Source: Desulfuromonas versatilis (GTDB lineage Bacteria > Desulfobacterota > Desulfuromonadia > Desulfuromonadales > NIT-T3). Taken from it: 64,000 nucleotides of DNA. Below the pieces are notes generated by a model. That model saw only the letters and a list, made by a program, of their open reading frames with translations. It did not search any database and was not told the origin of the DNA. The stretch covers positions 1,792,001 through 1,856,000 of the forward strand of contig NZ_AP024355.1 in the NCBI RefSeq assembly GCF_019704135.1, in the 5' to 3' direction. A program made the translations under genes and the position numbers. Of the stretch, positions 1 through 8,905 are shown in pieces (positions within the stretch are counted from its first letter, which is position 1; the number at the start of each line of letters is the position of its first letter).

Positions 1-1
1 C

Positions 2-736
2 GCCCGCGCCAACCGCCTGGCCCGCCAGGCCCAGCTCGAGGTCGCCAAGGCCCAGGTGACGCGGGCCGAGGCGGCCCTGGAGACGGCGCGGATCCGCCTT
101 GGCTACACGCGCATCAGCGCCGACTGGAGCGGCGGAGACGACCAGCGGGTGGTGGCCGAGCGCTTCGTCGACGAGGGCCAGACCGTCTCGGCCAACGCCC
201 CCCTGCTGCGGATCGTGGAACTCGACCCCATCACCGCGGTGATCTTCGTCACCGAGACGGACTACGGCCGCCTGCAGCCGGGCCAGGAGATCGCCCTGAC
301 CACCGACGCCTACCCAGCCAACCGCTTCTCCGGGCGCATCGACCGGATCGCCCCGGTGTTCCGCGAGGCGACCCGCCAGGCCCGGGTCGAGCTCTCCGTG
401 GAAAACCCCGAGCACCGGCTCAAGCCGGGGATGTTCGTCCGCGCCACGGTGGTTCTCGAGCAGGTGGCCGATGCCGTCATCGTCCCCGAACAGGCCCTGA
501 CCCAGCGCAACGACCGCACCGGGGTGTTCGTGGTCAGTGAAGACGGCGGCAGCGTCGCCTGGCGCGTGGTGCAGGTCGGCATCCGCGAAGGGGGGCGGGT
601 GCAGGTCTCGGGCGAAGGGCTCGCGGGGCGGGTGGTGACCCTCGGCCAGCAGCTGGTGGACGACGGCTCGGCCATTGTCATCCCCTCCGGTCAGGAGCAG
701 AAGCCCGCTGCGGCGAAGAAGGACGATCGTTCATGA
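2..736 (+). CDS. RND efflux periplasmic adaptor (HlyD/MFP family), 5' end outside window
   Basis: The frame is open from the first bases of the window, so only the C-terminal part (about 244 residues) is present. The first residues are Ala/Gln/Arg-rich and heptad-like, as expected for the second arm of the adaptor's alpha-helical hairpin. They are followed by lipoyl-like and beta-barrel segments ([15 protein letters not shown], then [13 protein letters not shown]), which is the usual order in AcrA/MexA-type membrane fusion proteins. The protein would sit in the periplasm and couple the inner-membrane pump to the outer-membrane channel. Its stop overlaps the pump gene's ATG (ATGA at 733-736), so the two are translationally coupled. 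The substrate cannot be told from sequence. The ATG at 56 lies within the hairpin and is not a real start. Confidence 0.93.
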   Translation, partial: ARANRLARQAQLEVAKAQVTRAEAALETARIRLGYTRISADWSGGDDQRVVAERFVDEGQTVSANAPLLRIVELDPITAVIFVTETDYGRLQPGQEIALTTDAYPANRFSGRIDRIAPVFREATRQARVELSVENPEHRLKPGMFVRATVVLEQVADAVIVPEQALTQRNDRTGVFVVSEDGGSVAWRVVQVGIREGGRVQVSGEGLAGRVVTLGQQLVDDGSAIVIPSGQEQKPAAAKKDDRS

Positions 737-3700
737 AACTTCCCGGGCTCAGCGTGCGGCGTCCGATCTTCACCACCATGGTCACCCTCATCGTGATCGT
801 GGTGGGGAGCGTCTCGCTCTCGCGGCTGAAGATCGACCTGCTGCCCAACATCGAGCTGCCCACCCTGAGCATCCGCACCGAGTACGAGGGGGCGAGCCCG
901 GTGGTCATGGAGCGGCTGATCACCCAGATCATCGAGGAGATCGTCGGCACCGTCCCCGGGGTCGAGGAGCTGAGCAGCCAGTCCTCCGAAGGGAGCAGCA
1001 CGGTGCGGGTCAGCTTCGTCTGGGGGACCGACATCGACACCGCCGCGCTCGACGTGCAGGCGCAGCTCGAGGACGAGATCAACGAGCTGCCCGACGACAT
1101 CGTGCGGCCGCGGGTCAGCAAGTTCGACGTGGCCAGCTTCCCGGTGGTGATCCTGGGCATCTCCAGCAGCCTCGACCCGGTGGAGCTCACTCAGATCATC
1201 GACGACCAGATCCGCAACCGCTTCGCCCGCCTGCCGGGGGTGGCCCAGGCCGATTTGTTCGGGGAGTTCCGGCGGGAAGTCCGGGTGGAGCTCGACCCCG
1301 ACCGCCTGAGAGCCCTGGGGCTCCCCCTGGACCGGGTGCTGCAGGCGATCCGCGACGCCAACCTCGACCTGCCGGCGGGGCGGATCGAACAGGGGCGCTA
1401 CGAGGTCACGCTGCGCGCCCCGGCCGAGTATACCCATCTCGACCAGATCCGCGACACCGTCGTTTTCCGGCGCGAGGGGGCGGCGGTGACCCTGGGTCAG
1501 GTGGCTGAGGTTCGCGACACCTACGAAAAGCTGCGCCGCCTGGTGCGGGTCAACGGCGAGCGGGGCCTGCGGGTGGGCATCCGCAAGGAGGCCGACGCCA
1601 ACACCGTGGAGGTTTCCCGGCGCATCCTCGCCGAGGTCGAGGCGGTCAACCGGGCCTTCCCCCAGGTCCGCGTGGTCCCGGTCATCAACCAGGGGAACTT
1701 CATCGAGCGCTCCATCGCCAACGTGGCCCAGTCGGTGCTCTACGGCGGGGGGCTGGCGATCCTGGTCCTGCTCTTTTTCCTGCGCAACATCCGCAGCACC
1801 CTGGTCATCTCCCTGGCCATCCCCATCTCGCTCATCGCCACCTTCGCCCTGATCTACTTCGGCGGCTTCACCCTCAACCTGATGACCCTCGGCGGGCTGG
1901 CGCTGGGGGTGGGGATGATGGTCGACAGCTCGGTGGTGGTGCTGGAGAACATCTTCCGCCGCCGCGACGAGACCGGCGAAGCGCCGGCGGCGGCCGCGGT
2001 GGAAGGGGCGGGGGAGGTCGGCCCGGCGATCGTCGCCAGCACCCTGACCACCCTGGTCATCTTCCTGCCCATGGTCTTCGTCCGCGGGGTGGCCGGGATC
2101 CTCTTCCAGGAGCTGGCCTACGTGATCATCTTCTCCCTGGCCTGTTCGCTGCTGGTGGCGCTGAGCCTGGTGCCGATGCTCGCCTCGCGGCTGCTCAAGC
2201 CCCAGGAGGAGCTCGCCTTCGCCCACGTCGGCTGGCTGCGCTCCCTCTCCGCGCGGGCCGACGCCGCCTTTCGCCGGCTCGACAACGGCTACCGCGACCT
2301 GCTGCGCCGGGTGCTGCGCCACCGCTGGCGGACCCTGCTGGTCGCCTCGGCGCTGCTCGGCGGCAGCCTGCTGCTGCTGCCGCTGATCGGGACCGAGTTC
2401 CTCCCCCCCAGCGACGAGGGGGAGGTGCGGGTGAGCGGCGAGATGGAGATCGGCACCCGCCTGGACCTGGTCGATCAGCAGACCCGGCTGATGGAGCAGC
2501 TGGTCTACCCCGCAGTGCCCGAGGCGGTCTCCTCGGTGGTCAGCGTCGGCGCCACGGGGTTCAACCCCCGCGATGCGGCGCGCGGCGAGATCCGCATCTC
2601 CCTGACCCCGGCGGCGCAGCGGGAACGCTCCAACACCGAGATCGCCGCCGCGCTGCGCCGTAGCCTGGAGGGGCGGATCCCCGGCATGACGGTGCGCACC
2701 CGGGCGCCCCAGGGGCAGTTCCTGCTCGAGCGACTGCTGGGCGGGGACCAGGGGGTCACCGTCGAGGTGCGCGGTTTCGACCTGGCCACCCTGGACACCC
2801 TGGCGGCGCAGGTGGAAAAGGCCATCGCCGAGGTTGCCGGGGTGACCGACCTGGAGACCAGCAAGAAGGCCGGCATCCCCCAGCAGGAGATCCGCGTCAA
2901 CCGGGACAAGGTGGCCGACCTGGGGCTGAGCGTGCGCGACGTGACCCAGGTGCTGGAGACCGCCGTGGCGGGGACCAAGGCCGGGGAGTTTCGCGCCGAG
3001 GGCAACTCCTACCGCATCTTCGTCCAGCTGCAGGACGCCGAAAAACGCTCCCTGGACGAGATCCTCGATCTCACTCTGGCCACGGCGGACGGCGAGCAGG
3101 TCGCGCTGCGCAACCTGGTCGCCACCGAGCCGAGCCGCGGCCCGATGCTCATCGACCGCAAGGACCAGCAGCGCCTGGTGACGGTGCAGGCCAACGTCGC
3201 CGGCCGCGACCTGGGCAGCGTCGCCGCGGACATCCAGGCCCGGCTGGCGCAGATCCCCCGCCCGGTGGGCTACGAGCTGGCGGTCGCCGGCAATTTCGAG
3301 GAGCAGCAGAAGGCCTTTCGCGAACTGATCGTCTCGCTGCTGCTGGCCCTGCTGCTGGTCTACATGGTGCTGGCCTGCCAGTACGAGTCGCTGCGCGACC
3401 CGCTGGTGGTCATGGTCTCGGTCCCGGTGGCGGCGGTCGGCGTGCTGCTGATCCTGTTTCTCACCGGCACCACCCTCAACCTGCAATCCTATATCGGCTG
3501 CATCATGCTGGGGGGGATCGTGGTCAACAACGCCATCCTGCTGGTCGACCAGGCCGGCCAGCTGTGCCGCGGCGGAATGGCCGTGAACGAGGCGGTCGCC
3601 GAGGCGGGACGGCGGCGGCTGCGGCCGATCCTGATGACCTCGCTGACCACCATCCTGGCCCTGCTCCCCCTCGCCCTGGGCATTGGCGAGGGGGCCGACG

Positions 3701-3822
3701 CCCAGGCGCCGCTGGCGCGGGCGGTGGTCGGCGGGTTGACCGGCTCGACCCTGATCACCCTGGTGCTGATCCCGGCGGTCTACTCCCTGTTTCACCCGGA
3801 AGCCAAAGGAGATCGTCCATGA
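733..3822 (+). CDS. RND multidrug efflux transporter, HAE1/AcrB-like
   Basis: This 1029-residue inner-membrane pump has the RND layout: an N-terminal helix ([17 protein letters not shown]), a large periplasmic loop, a central helix bundle, a second loop and a C-terminal bundle. The fourth transmembrane helix contains [16 protein letters not shown]. At the position of the second Asp of the AcrB proton-relay pair there is Ser, and the tenth helix has [13 protein letters not shown] with Asn in place of the relay Lys. Such changes occur in many HAE1 subgroups outside Enterobacteria, so the pump is probably active but not AcrB-like in detail. It overlaps the adaptor gene by 4 bp and the channel gene by 4 bp. 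Substrates are unknown. Confidence 0.95.
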   Translation: MKLPGLSVRRPIFTTMVTLIVIVVGSVSLSRLKIDLLPNIELPTLSIRTEYEGASPVVMERLITQIIEEIVGTVPGVEELSSQSSEGSSTVRVSFVWGTDIDTAALDVQAQLEDEINELPDDIVRPRVSKFDVASFPVVILGISSSLDPVELTQIIDDQIRNRFARLPGVAQADLFGEFRREVRVELDPDRLRALGLPLDRVLQAIRDANLDLPAGRIEQGRYEVTLRAPAEYTHLDQIRDTVVFRREGAAVTLGQVAEVRDTYEKLRRLVRVNGERGLRVGIRKEADANTVEVSRRILAEVEAVNRAFPQVRVVPVINQGNFIERSIANVAQSVLYGGGLAILVLLFFLRNIRSTLVISLAIPISLIATFALIYFGGFTLNLMTLGGLALGVGMMVDSSVVVLENIFRRRDETGEAPAAAAVEGAGEVGPAIVASTLTTLVIFLPMVFVRGVAGILFQELAYVIIFSLACSLLVALSLVPMLASRLLKPQEELAFAHVGWLRSLSARADAAFRRLDNGYRDLLRRVLRHRWRTLLVASALLGGSLLLLPLIGTEFLPPSDEGEVRVSGEMEIGTRLDLVDQQTRLMEQLVYPAVPEAVSSVVSVGATGFNPRDAARGEIRISLTPAAQRERSNTEIAAALRRSLEGRIPGMTVRTRAPQGQFLLERLLGGDQGVTVEVRGFDLATLDTLAAQVEKAIAEVAGVTDLETSKKAGIPQQEIRVNRDKVADLGLSVRDVTQVLETAVAGTKAGEFRAEGNSYRIFVQLQDAEKRSLDEILDLTLATADGEQVALRNLVATEPSRGPMLIDRKDQQRLVTVQANVAGRDLGSVAADIQARLAQIPRPVGYELAVAGNFEEQQKAFRELIVSLLLALLLVYMVLACQYESLRDPLVVMVSVPVAAVGVLLILFLTGTTLNLQSYIGCIMLGGIVVNNAILLVDQAGQLCRGGMAVNEAVAEAGRRRLRPILMTSLTTILALLPLALGIGEGADAQAPLARAVVGGLTGSTLITLVLIPAVYSLFHPEAKGDRP

Positions 3823-5315
3823 ACACCCTTCGCGCAACCGCCCTGCTGATCGCCGTTTTCCTCCTCCTGCCGGCGGCCGCGCTCGCCGGGCAGGAGGGGC
3901 CCGAAGCGGCAGGGGAGGTCCTCGAGCTTTCGGTGGAAGAGGTGGCCCTGCTGGCGCTGCAGAACAACCGCGACCTGCGGGTGCAGCGGCTCAACCCGGT
4001 GATCGCCGGGACCTTCGAGCAGATCGAACGGGGGGCGTTCGACACCGAACTGTTCGCCGAGGCGCAGTACGCCGAGGAGCGCGCCAGCGAGATCGCCCGC
4101 TCCACCGGCACCCAGTTCGCCGTCGAGGGGAGCGATACCGCCGCCGTCGCCGGTGTCCGGCGCTTTCTGCCGACCGGGACCACCCTCGAGGGGAGCGTGG
4201 AACAGTCCCGCAGCATCTCCAACCGCGCTCCCGAGCAGCAGCTGGCCCGGGTGGGGCTCAGCGTGACCCAGGCCCTGCTGCGGGGCTTCGGCCCCGCGGT
4301 GAACCTGGTCGCCGTGCGCCAGGCCGAGCTGGGCACCGTCGCCAGCCGCTACCAGCTGCGCGGTTTCACCGAGGCGCTGTTGGCCGAGGCGGAGATTGCC
4401 TACTGGAATTTCGTGCTGGCCAGGGAGCAGATCGCCATTTTCGAAAGCTCCCTCGCCGTCTCCCGCCAGCAGCGGGACGAGATCGAACTGCGCATCGAGG
4501 TCGGCCTGCTTCCCGAAGTCGAGGCGGCCGCCGCCCGCGCCGAGGTCGCCCGCCGCGAACAGGCCCTGATCACCGCCCGCAGCCTGCTGGAGGAGCGTCG
4601 GCTGCGGCTGTTGCGGTTGCTCAATCCCGCGCCCGAGGATGGCTATGAACAGCGGATCACGGCCACCACGGAGCCGCGCATGAAGGCGGAGCCGGTGCGG
4701 GATCTCGCCGAACGCCTGCAGCTGGCCGAGAAGATGCGCCCCGATCTCAACGAGGCCCGTTTGCTGCTGCAGCAGCAGCGCCTGGAAACGGTGGCTACCC
4801 GCAACGGCCTGCTGCCCCGGCTCGATTTTTTCATCACCCTGGGCAAAACCGGTTACGCCGATTCCTTCTCCGGCTCCTTCCGCGAGCTCGACGGCAACAC
4901 CTACGACCTGCAAACCGGCCTGCGCCTGAGCCATTTCATCGGCAACCGCGAGGCCGAGGCGCGACACCTGGCCGCCAAGACCTCCCGGCAGCAGGCGCAG
5001 GAGTCGCTCGACAACCTGCGGCAGCTGGTGCGCCTCGACGTGCGCCTGGCCCTCAACGAGCTGGAGCGGGCCCGCCAGCAGATCGCGGCGTCGGCGGTGA
5101 CCCGGGCCCTGCAGGAAGAAACCCTGGCCGCCGAGAAGGAGCGCTTCGAAGTCGGCGCCAGCACCGCGCTGCTGGTCTCCCAGGCCCAGCGCGACCTGCT
5201 GGCCAGCCAGATCGTCGAAGTGGAGGCGATCGTCAACTATCGCACCGCCCTGGTGAACCTCTATCTCGCCGAGGGAAGCCTGCTCGAACGCCGCGGCATC
5301 CTGTTGGGCAGTTGA
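3819..5315 (+). CDS. TolC-family outer-membrane efflux channel
   Basis: The 498-residue protein starts at the ATG at 3819, overlapping the pump stop and preceded by AAAGGAG at 3805-3811. It opens with a clear signal peptide ([17 protein letters not shown]). Two long helical, Glu/Arg/Gln-rich halves follow, the duplicated outer-membrane efflux protein fold: [16 protein letters not shown] in the first half and [16 protein letters not shown] in the second. It should form the trimeric outer-membrane duct of the RND system encoded just upstream. No transcriptional regulator is visible in the part of the operon inside the window. Confidence 0.93.
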   Translation: MNTLRATALLIAVFLLLPAAALAGQEGPEAAGEVLELSVEEVALLALQNNRDLRVQRLNPVIAGTFEQIERGAFDTELFAEAQYAEERASEIARSTGTQFAVEGSDTAAVAGVRRFLPTGTTLEGSVEQSRSISNRAPEQQLARVGLSVTQALLRGFGPAVNLVAVRQAELGTVASRYQLRGFTEALLAEAEIAYWNFVLAREQIAIFESSLAVSRQQRDEIELRIEVGLLPEVEAAAARAEVARREQALITARSLLEERRLRLLRLLNPAPEDGYEQRITATTEPRMKAEPVRDLAERLQLAEKMRPDLNEARLLLQQQRLETVATRNGLLPRLDFFITLGKTGYADSFSGSFRELDGNTYDLQTGLRLSHFIGNREAEARHLAAKTSRQQAQESLDNLRQLVRLDVRLALNELERARQQIAASAVTRALQEETLAAEKERFEVGASTALLVSQAQRDLLASQIVEVEAIVNYRTALVNLYLAEGSLLERRGILLGS

Positions 5316-5388
5316 TCCGCCCGACACCCCAGCCCGATGCAATCTCCCGCTATTGATCCATTCCTTCCTAATGAGTGAATTTTCCTTC

Positions 5389-5416
5389 TTGACACCTCCT
5401 GTCTCCCTGCTAAGAA
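5389..5416 (+). promoter_or_regulatory. Candidate sigma-70 promoter for the cytochrome c peroxidase gene
   Basis: TTGACA at 5389-5394 is followed after 16 bp by TAAGAA at 5411-5416, in the gap between the efflux operon and the peroxidase gene. The -35 box is perfect and the -10 box is modest. It would leave a leader of about 185 nt. No known riboswitch could be recognised in that leader. Confidence 0.45.
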
Positions 5417-5608
5417 GAAAGTATCGCAAGTTGCCGTAGAATGTTGACGGTCGATTGCTGCGGCCAGGCATCCGGTTTTTGTTGCGGAAAATCTCGTCAA
5501 GTCCCGCAGAAAGGAGGTTTCCGGAGAATCCCGGCCAGTTCGGGAAGGACCTTCGGCAAATGCAGAGCAGTCAGCAGTTCACGCAGTTGGTTTCAAGGAG
5601 GAGTCTGT

Positions 5609-6865
5609 ATGTACCTGAAAAAAAATGCTATCTGGCTGGTTGCGCTCCTGTTGTGCATGGCCGTACCGGCTCTGGGCGCCACCCTGGACCAGAAGGAATT
5701 GTTGGGCAAAAAATTGTTCGATGACCTGAACCTCTCGCTTAATGCCAACCAGTCTTGCGCCGCCTGCCACACCGGGGAGGTGGGCTGGACCGGTCCCCAC
5801 AGCGAGATCAACGCCCACGGGGCGGTCTACGAGGGGTCGATTCCCGGCGCCTTCGGCGACCGCAAGCCGCCGAGCTCGGGCTACGCCACCCAGGCGCCCC
5901 TGTTCCATTATTCCAAGCAGGGGGGCGGCCTGTTCGTGGGGGGCAACTTCTGGGATGGCCGGGCCACCGGCTGGAAACTGGGCAACCCGGCCGCCGACCA
6001 GGCCCAGGGTCCGTTTCTGAATCCCAAGGAGCAGGCCCTGCCTGACGCGGCGGCGGTTATGGCCAAGGTCTGCGTCGCCGATTATGCGGACCTGTTCCAG
6101 CAGGTCTGGGGACTTGATCCCTGCGATACCGGAAAAACCGACCTGGCCTATGACTATGTGGGGCTGGCCATCGCCGCCTACGAGGCTTCGCCGGAGGTAA
6201 ACGCCTTTTCCTCCAAGTTCGACCTGGCCCGGCGGGGGAAGGCCAAGCTGAACAAACAGGAGCAGCGGGGCTGGGCATTGTTCATGGGCAAGGGCAAGTG
6301 TCACCTCTGCCATGTGCCCAGCGGCAAGCTGCCGCTGTTTACCGATTACACTTTTGACAACCTGGGGATTCCCAAGAATCCCGAAAATCCTGCCACGCTG
6401 GCCGATCCTGATTTCGCCGACCCGGGTCTCGCCGGGTTCCTGCGGGCGCTGGCCGCTGCCGACAACCAGGGCTGGCGCGATATGACCTATACGACCAACG
6501 TGGCCAAGTTCAGCAACCAGGAATTGCTCGACCTGGCCGCAGCCCACGAGGGGATGCACAAGGTGCCGACCCTGCGCAACGTGGATAAGCGTCCCGCGGA
6601 GGGGTTCGTGAAGGCCTTCGGGCACAACGGCTACTTCAAGTCGCTCAAGGGGATCGTGCACTTCTACAACACCCGCGACGTTCTGCCCAGATGCCAGAAC
6701 CCGCTGACCACCGAGGCCGAGGCACTGGCGCAAAACTGCTGGCCGGCTCCGGAGATAGCCAACAACGTCAATACGGCGGAGTTGGGGAACCTGGGGCTGA
6801 GTGATGAGGAAGAAAAAGCCCTGGTGGCATTCATGAAGACGCTTTCGGACGGTTTCGGGGACTAG
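5609..6865 (+). CDS. Dihaem cytochrome c peroxidase (CcpA/MauG family)
   Basis: The protein of 418 residues is exported (signal peptide IWLVALLLCMAVPALGA) and contains two haem c sites, CAACH near residue 51 and CHLCH near residue 233, the hallmark of bacterial dihaem peroxidases. An FWDGRATGW motif and a C-terminal PTLRNV...FGHNGYF stretch are also typical of the family. It would reduce hydrogen peroxide to water in the periplasm with electrons from small cytochromes. The start at 5609 is chosen because it directly precedes the signal peptide and follows a strong AAGGAGGAG at 5595-5603; the open frame further upstream lacks a ribosome site and is Cys/Arg-rich noise. The gene stands alone. 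Confidence 0.93.
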   Translation: MYLKKNAIWLVALLLCMAVPALGATLDQKELLGKKLFDDLNLSLNANQSCAACHTGEVGWTGPHSEINAHGAVYEGSIPGAFGDRKPPSSGYATQAPLFHYSKQGGGLFVGGNFWDGRATGWKLGNPAADQAQGPFLNPKEQALPDAAAVMAKVCVADYADLFQQVWGLDPCDTGKTDLAYDYVGLAIAAYEASPEVNAFSSKFDLARRGKAKLNKQEQRGWALFMGKGKCHLCHVPSGKLPLFTDYTFDNLGIPKNPENPATLADPDFADPGLAGFLRALAAADNQGWRDMTYTTNVAKFSNQELLDLAAAHEGMHKVPTLRNVDKRPAEGFVKAFGHNGYFKSLKGIVHFYNTRDVLPRCQNPLTTEAEALAQNCWPAPEIANNVNTAELGNLGLSDEEEKALVAFMKTLSDGFGD

Positions 6866-7120
6866 ATCAAAAAAATCCGCTTCCCTGGGAAAGGCGGATC
6901 GGAACCCGAAACCCTGGCTGGAGCTAAGGAGGGGAAACGGCATGACCAAAATAAACCGGGTGCCTGCCCACTGGGACAAGGCCGCTCAGTCCGGGCGGCC
7001 TTGTCGTGTTTGGGGAGCCGGGGCATAAAAGAGAGAAGATCTCCTGTGCGACCTATTCTGTCACGGGCCTGTCCTAACCTTAAAACAAAGGCAGATTGGC
7101 TCATCACAGGAGGTGTCCCC

Positions 7121-8122
7121 ATGGCCGTTGATTTTCGCGAGAGTCTGGTGGTCGGCATTTCGTCGCGGGCCCTGTTCGACCTGGAAACCGAAAATGCCCT
7201 TTTCGAAAGGGAGGGCGTCGACAGCTACCGGGCGTACCAGCAGCAGAATGAAAGGGTCGTCCTCAAGCCCGGCACCGCCTTCCACCTGGTCAAGGCGCTG
7301 TTGGCCCTCAACGGACAGGACAGCCAAACCCGCCTGGTGGAGGTGGTGGTCATGTCGCGCAACAGCCCGGAAACCGGGGTGCGGGTGCTCAACTCCATCG
7401 AGCATCACGGCCTGGACATTTCGCGGGCGGTGTTCGCCAGCGGCGAGCCGCTGCACCCCTACCTGGAGGCCTTCGACGTGAATTTGTTTCTCTCCAAGTC
7501 CGCCGAGGACGTGCAGGCGGCCATCGACGGTGGGGTGGCGGCGGCGGTGATCTGCGCCCCGCCACAGGGCTACAACCCCGCCCGGGGGAAGATCCGCATC
7601 GCCTTCGACGGCGATTCGGTGCTGTTCTCCGACGAGTCGGAGCAGATCTTCAAGGAGCGCGGGCTGGCCGCCTTCCAGGAGCACGAACGGGCAAACCGGG
7701 ATACGCCCCTGCCCGCAGGGCCTTTCGCCAGGCTGCTGCAGACCCTGGTGTTTCTGCAGAAAAAATTCCCCCGCGACCGCTGCCCGGTGCGCTTGGCCGT
7801 GGTCACCGCCCGCTGCAACCCGGCGCACCTGCGGGTCATCCAGACCTTCCGGGCCTGGGGCGTGGAGGTGGACGAGGCGTTTTTCCTCGGCGGGATCTCC
7901 AAGGACAAGGTGCTCAAGGCCTTCAACGCGCACATCTTCTTCGACGACCAGGAACTCCACCTGGAAAGCGCCTCGAAGGTGGTCCCCTCGGGCAAGGTCC
8001 CCTATCGCAGCGGCTCGCCCCTCAACAACCTGTCGAACCAGCCCCATCCGCCGGCCAAACCTCAGGCGGGGGGAGAGTCTGGAGCGGATCGCAAGGGGTT
8101 GGTCAAAACCGGAAAAGGATGA
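7121..8122 (+). CDS. 5'-nucleotidase, cytosolic type (NT5C1-like family)
   Basis: The 333-residue soluble protein resembles the 5'-nucleotidase family shared with mammalian cytosolic 5'-nucleotidase I. Visible family motifs are AFDGDSVLFSDESE near residue 165, which carries the HAD-type Asp-x-Asp region, LAVVTARCNPAH near residue 226, and a late FFDDQ near residue 273. It should dephosphorylate nucleoside monophosphates. The ATG at 7121 is preceded by AGGAGG at 7108-7113; upstream in-frame codons are not supported. The C-terminus ends in a Pro/Gly-rich tail. It is followed by a bidirectional terminator and faces a convergent small gene. Confidence 0.85.
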   Translation: MAVDFRESLVVGISSRALFDLETENALFEREGVDSYRAYQQQNERVVLKPGTAFHLVKALLALNGQDSQTRLVEVVVMSRNSPETGVRVLNSIEHHGLDISRAVFASGEPLHPYLEAFDVNLFLSKSAEDVQAAIDGGVAAAVICAPPQGYNPARGKIRIAFDGDSVLFSDESEQIFKERGLAAFQEHERANRDTPLPAGPFARLLQTLVFLQKKFPRDRCPVRLAVVTARCNPAHLRVIQTFRAWGVEVDEAFFLGGISKDKVLKAFNAHIFFDDQELHLESASKVVPSGKVPYRSGSPLNNLSNQPHPPAKPQAGGESGADRKGLVKTGKG

Positions 8123-8177
8123 AGGGATGAGGGGGGCGTTGCCGCGGCAGGAGGCAAAGAGACTTGAGAAGGATGTG

Positions 8178-8208
8178 AAAAAGCCCCGGCGGGTTGCCGG
8201 GGCTTTTG
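8178..8208. terminator. Bidirectional intrinsic terminator
   Basis: AAGCCCCGGC (8181-8190), loop GGGTT, GCCGGGGCTT (8196-8205), with A residues before and T residues after. It lies between the converging nucleotidase gene and the zinc-ribbon gene and can serve both strands. Confidence 0.85.
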
Positions 8209-8251
8209 GTATGCGTAGAGCTGAGCGGTTGCCGTTAAGGGAGCAGTCGGC

Positions 8252-8407
8252 TTAACCCAGATGCATGTTGTTGTTGCGCGCGCGGTTGGCAGCAATGGTC
8301 GGATCGAGGATTTCGCCGCAGGAGATGCATTTCCAGGCGTCGTATGAACGGACGAAGTCATAGTATTTTTCGGTGTACATTCTGCCTTTGCACTTGGGGC
8401 ATTTCAT
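8252..8407 (-). CDS. Small zinc-ribbon protein, 51 residues
   Basis: A short frame reads on the minus strand from ATG (8407-8405) to TAA (8254-8252). The protein begins MKCPKCKGRM and later has KCISCGE, giving a CxxC...CxxC zinc ribbon with about 21 residues between the pairs. It ends in a basic, Asn-rich tail (ANRARNNNMHLG). A clear ribosome site GGGAGGA lies 7 bases before the ATG (8415-8421). Small zinc-ribbon proteins of this shape are widespread in Desulfuromonadia, but no function is known to me. A nucleic-acid-binding or regulatory role is a guess. Confidence 0.75.
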   Translation of the reverse strand: MKCPKCKGRMYTEKYYDFVRSYDAWKCISCGEILDPTIAANRARNNNMHLG

Positions 8408-8905
8408 TCGTTTAGTCCTCCCTGGAGTTTGATAGATATATCTGCAGCGGATGTCTTGTAATCGCTTATTGCCAGGGACTTATTTCACCATGCGTGCCCA
8501 AACGTGACGGGAGTGGAAAAAATAAAACTAAATTTGTTTTTTATGTTGAAAAACGGGCAGTTGCACACTGCTAATTTGCGTTCTGTTTTCAGCTGATCTG
8601 GGGAGGTATTCCTATTGATCGTCAATTGGTTGACGGTCGGTGGAGACACAACGCCGGTTCCGGAAAGGGGGGAGCCGATTTAATACTGGAACAATGCTTC
8701 GCAGGAGATAAGGAAAAGACTTGTTTTCTGGTGGGTTGCAACTGTCAGCGGGCAAGTTTTCCGCAAGAATCGCCAAAAAAATGGCGCCAAAGGGCGGAGT
8801 CGTCAAATAATTGATGGTGCGGTGGGGGGAACCAGCTAGGGCCGATCCCCGTTACCCGCGGGCCTGGAGGGGAGGCACCATCGCCAAGAGGTTGAACTGC
8901 GCCTC
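8408..8905. other. 498-bp intergenic region, no gene seen
   Basis: This lies between the start of the zinc-ribbon gene and the end of the hybrid kinase gene (both on the minus strand). The half near 8408-8600 is AT-rich and must hold the zinc-ribbon promoter, though no box is convincing. Short open frames here lack ribosome sites and family features. I saw no tRNA, stable RNA or clear terminator. Confidence 0.5.

Noticed and set aside
691-3837. A 1048-residue open frame on the minus strand opposite the RND pump, and similar long antisense frames (3792-5471, 5579-6979, 25090-28323, 55184-59131)
   Set aside because: They mirror strongly supported genes in GC-rich DNA, have Gln/His/Gly/Ala-biased composition, and show no domain motifs or ribosome sites.
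5441-5608. N-terminal extension of the cytochrome c peroxidase
   Set aside because: The signal peptide begins at 5609 after a strong ribosome site; the extension lacks any.
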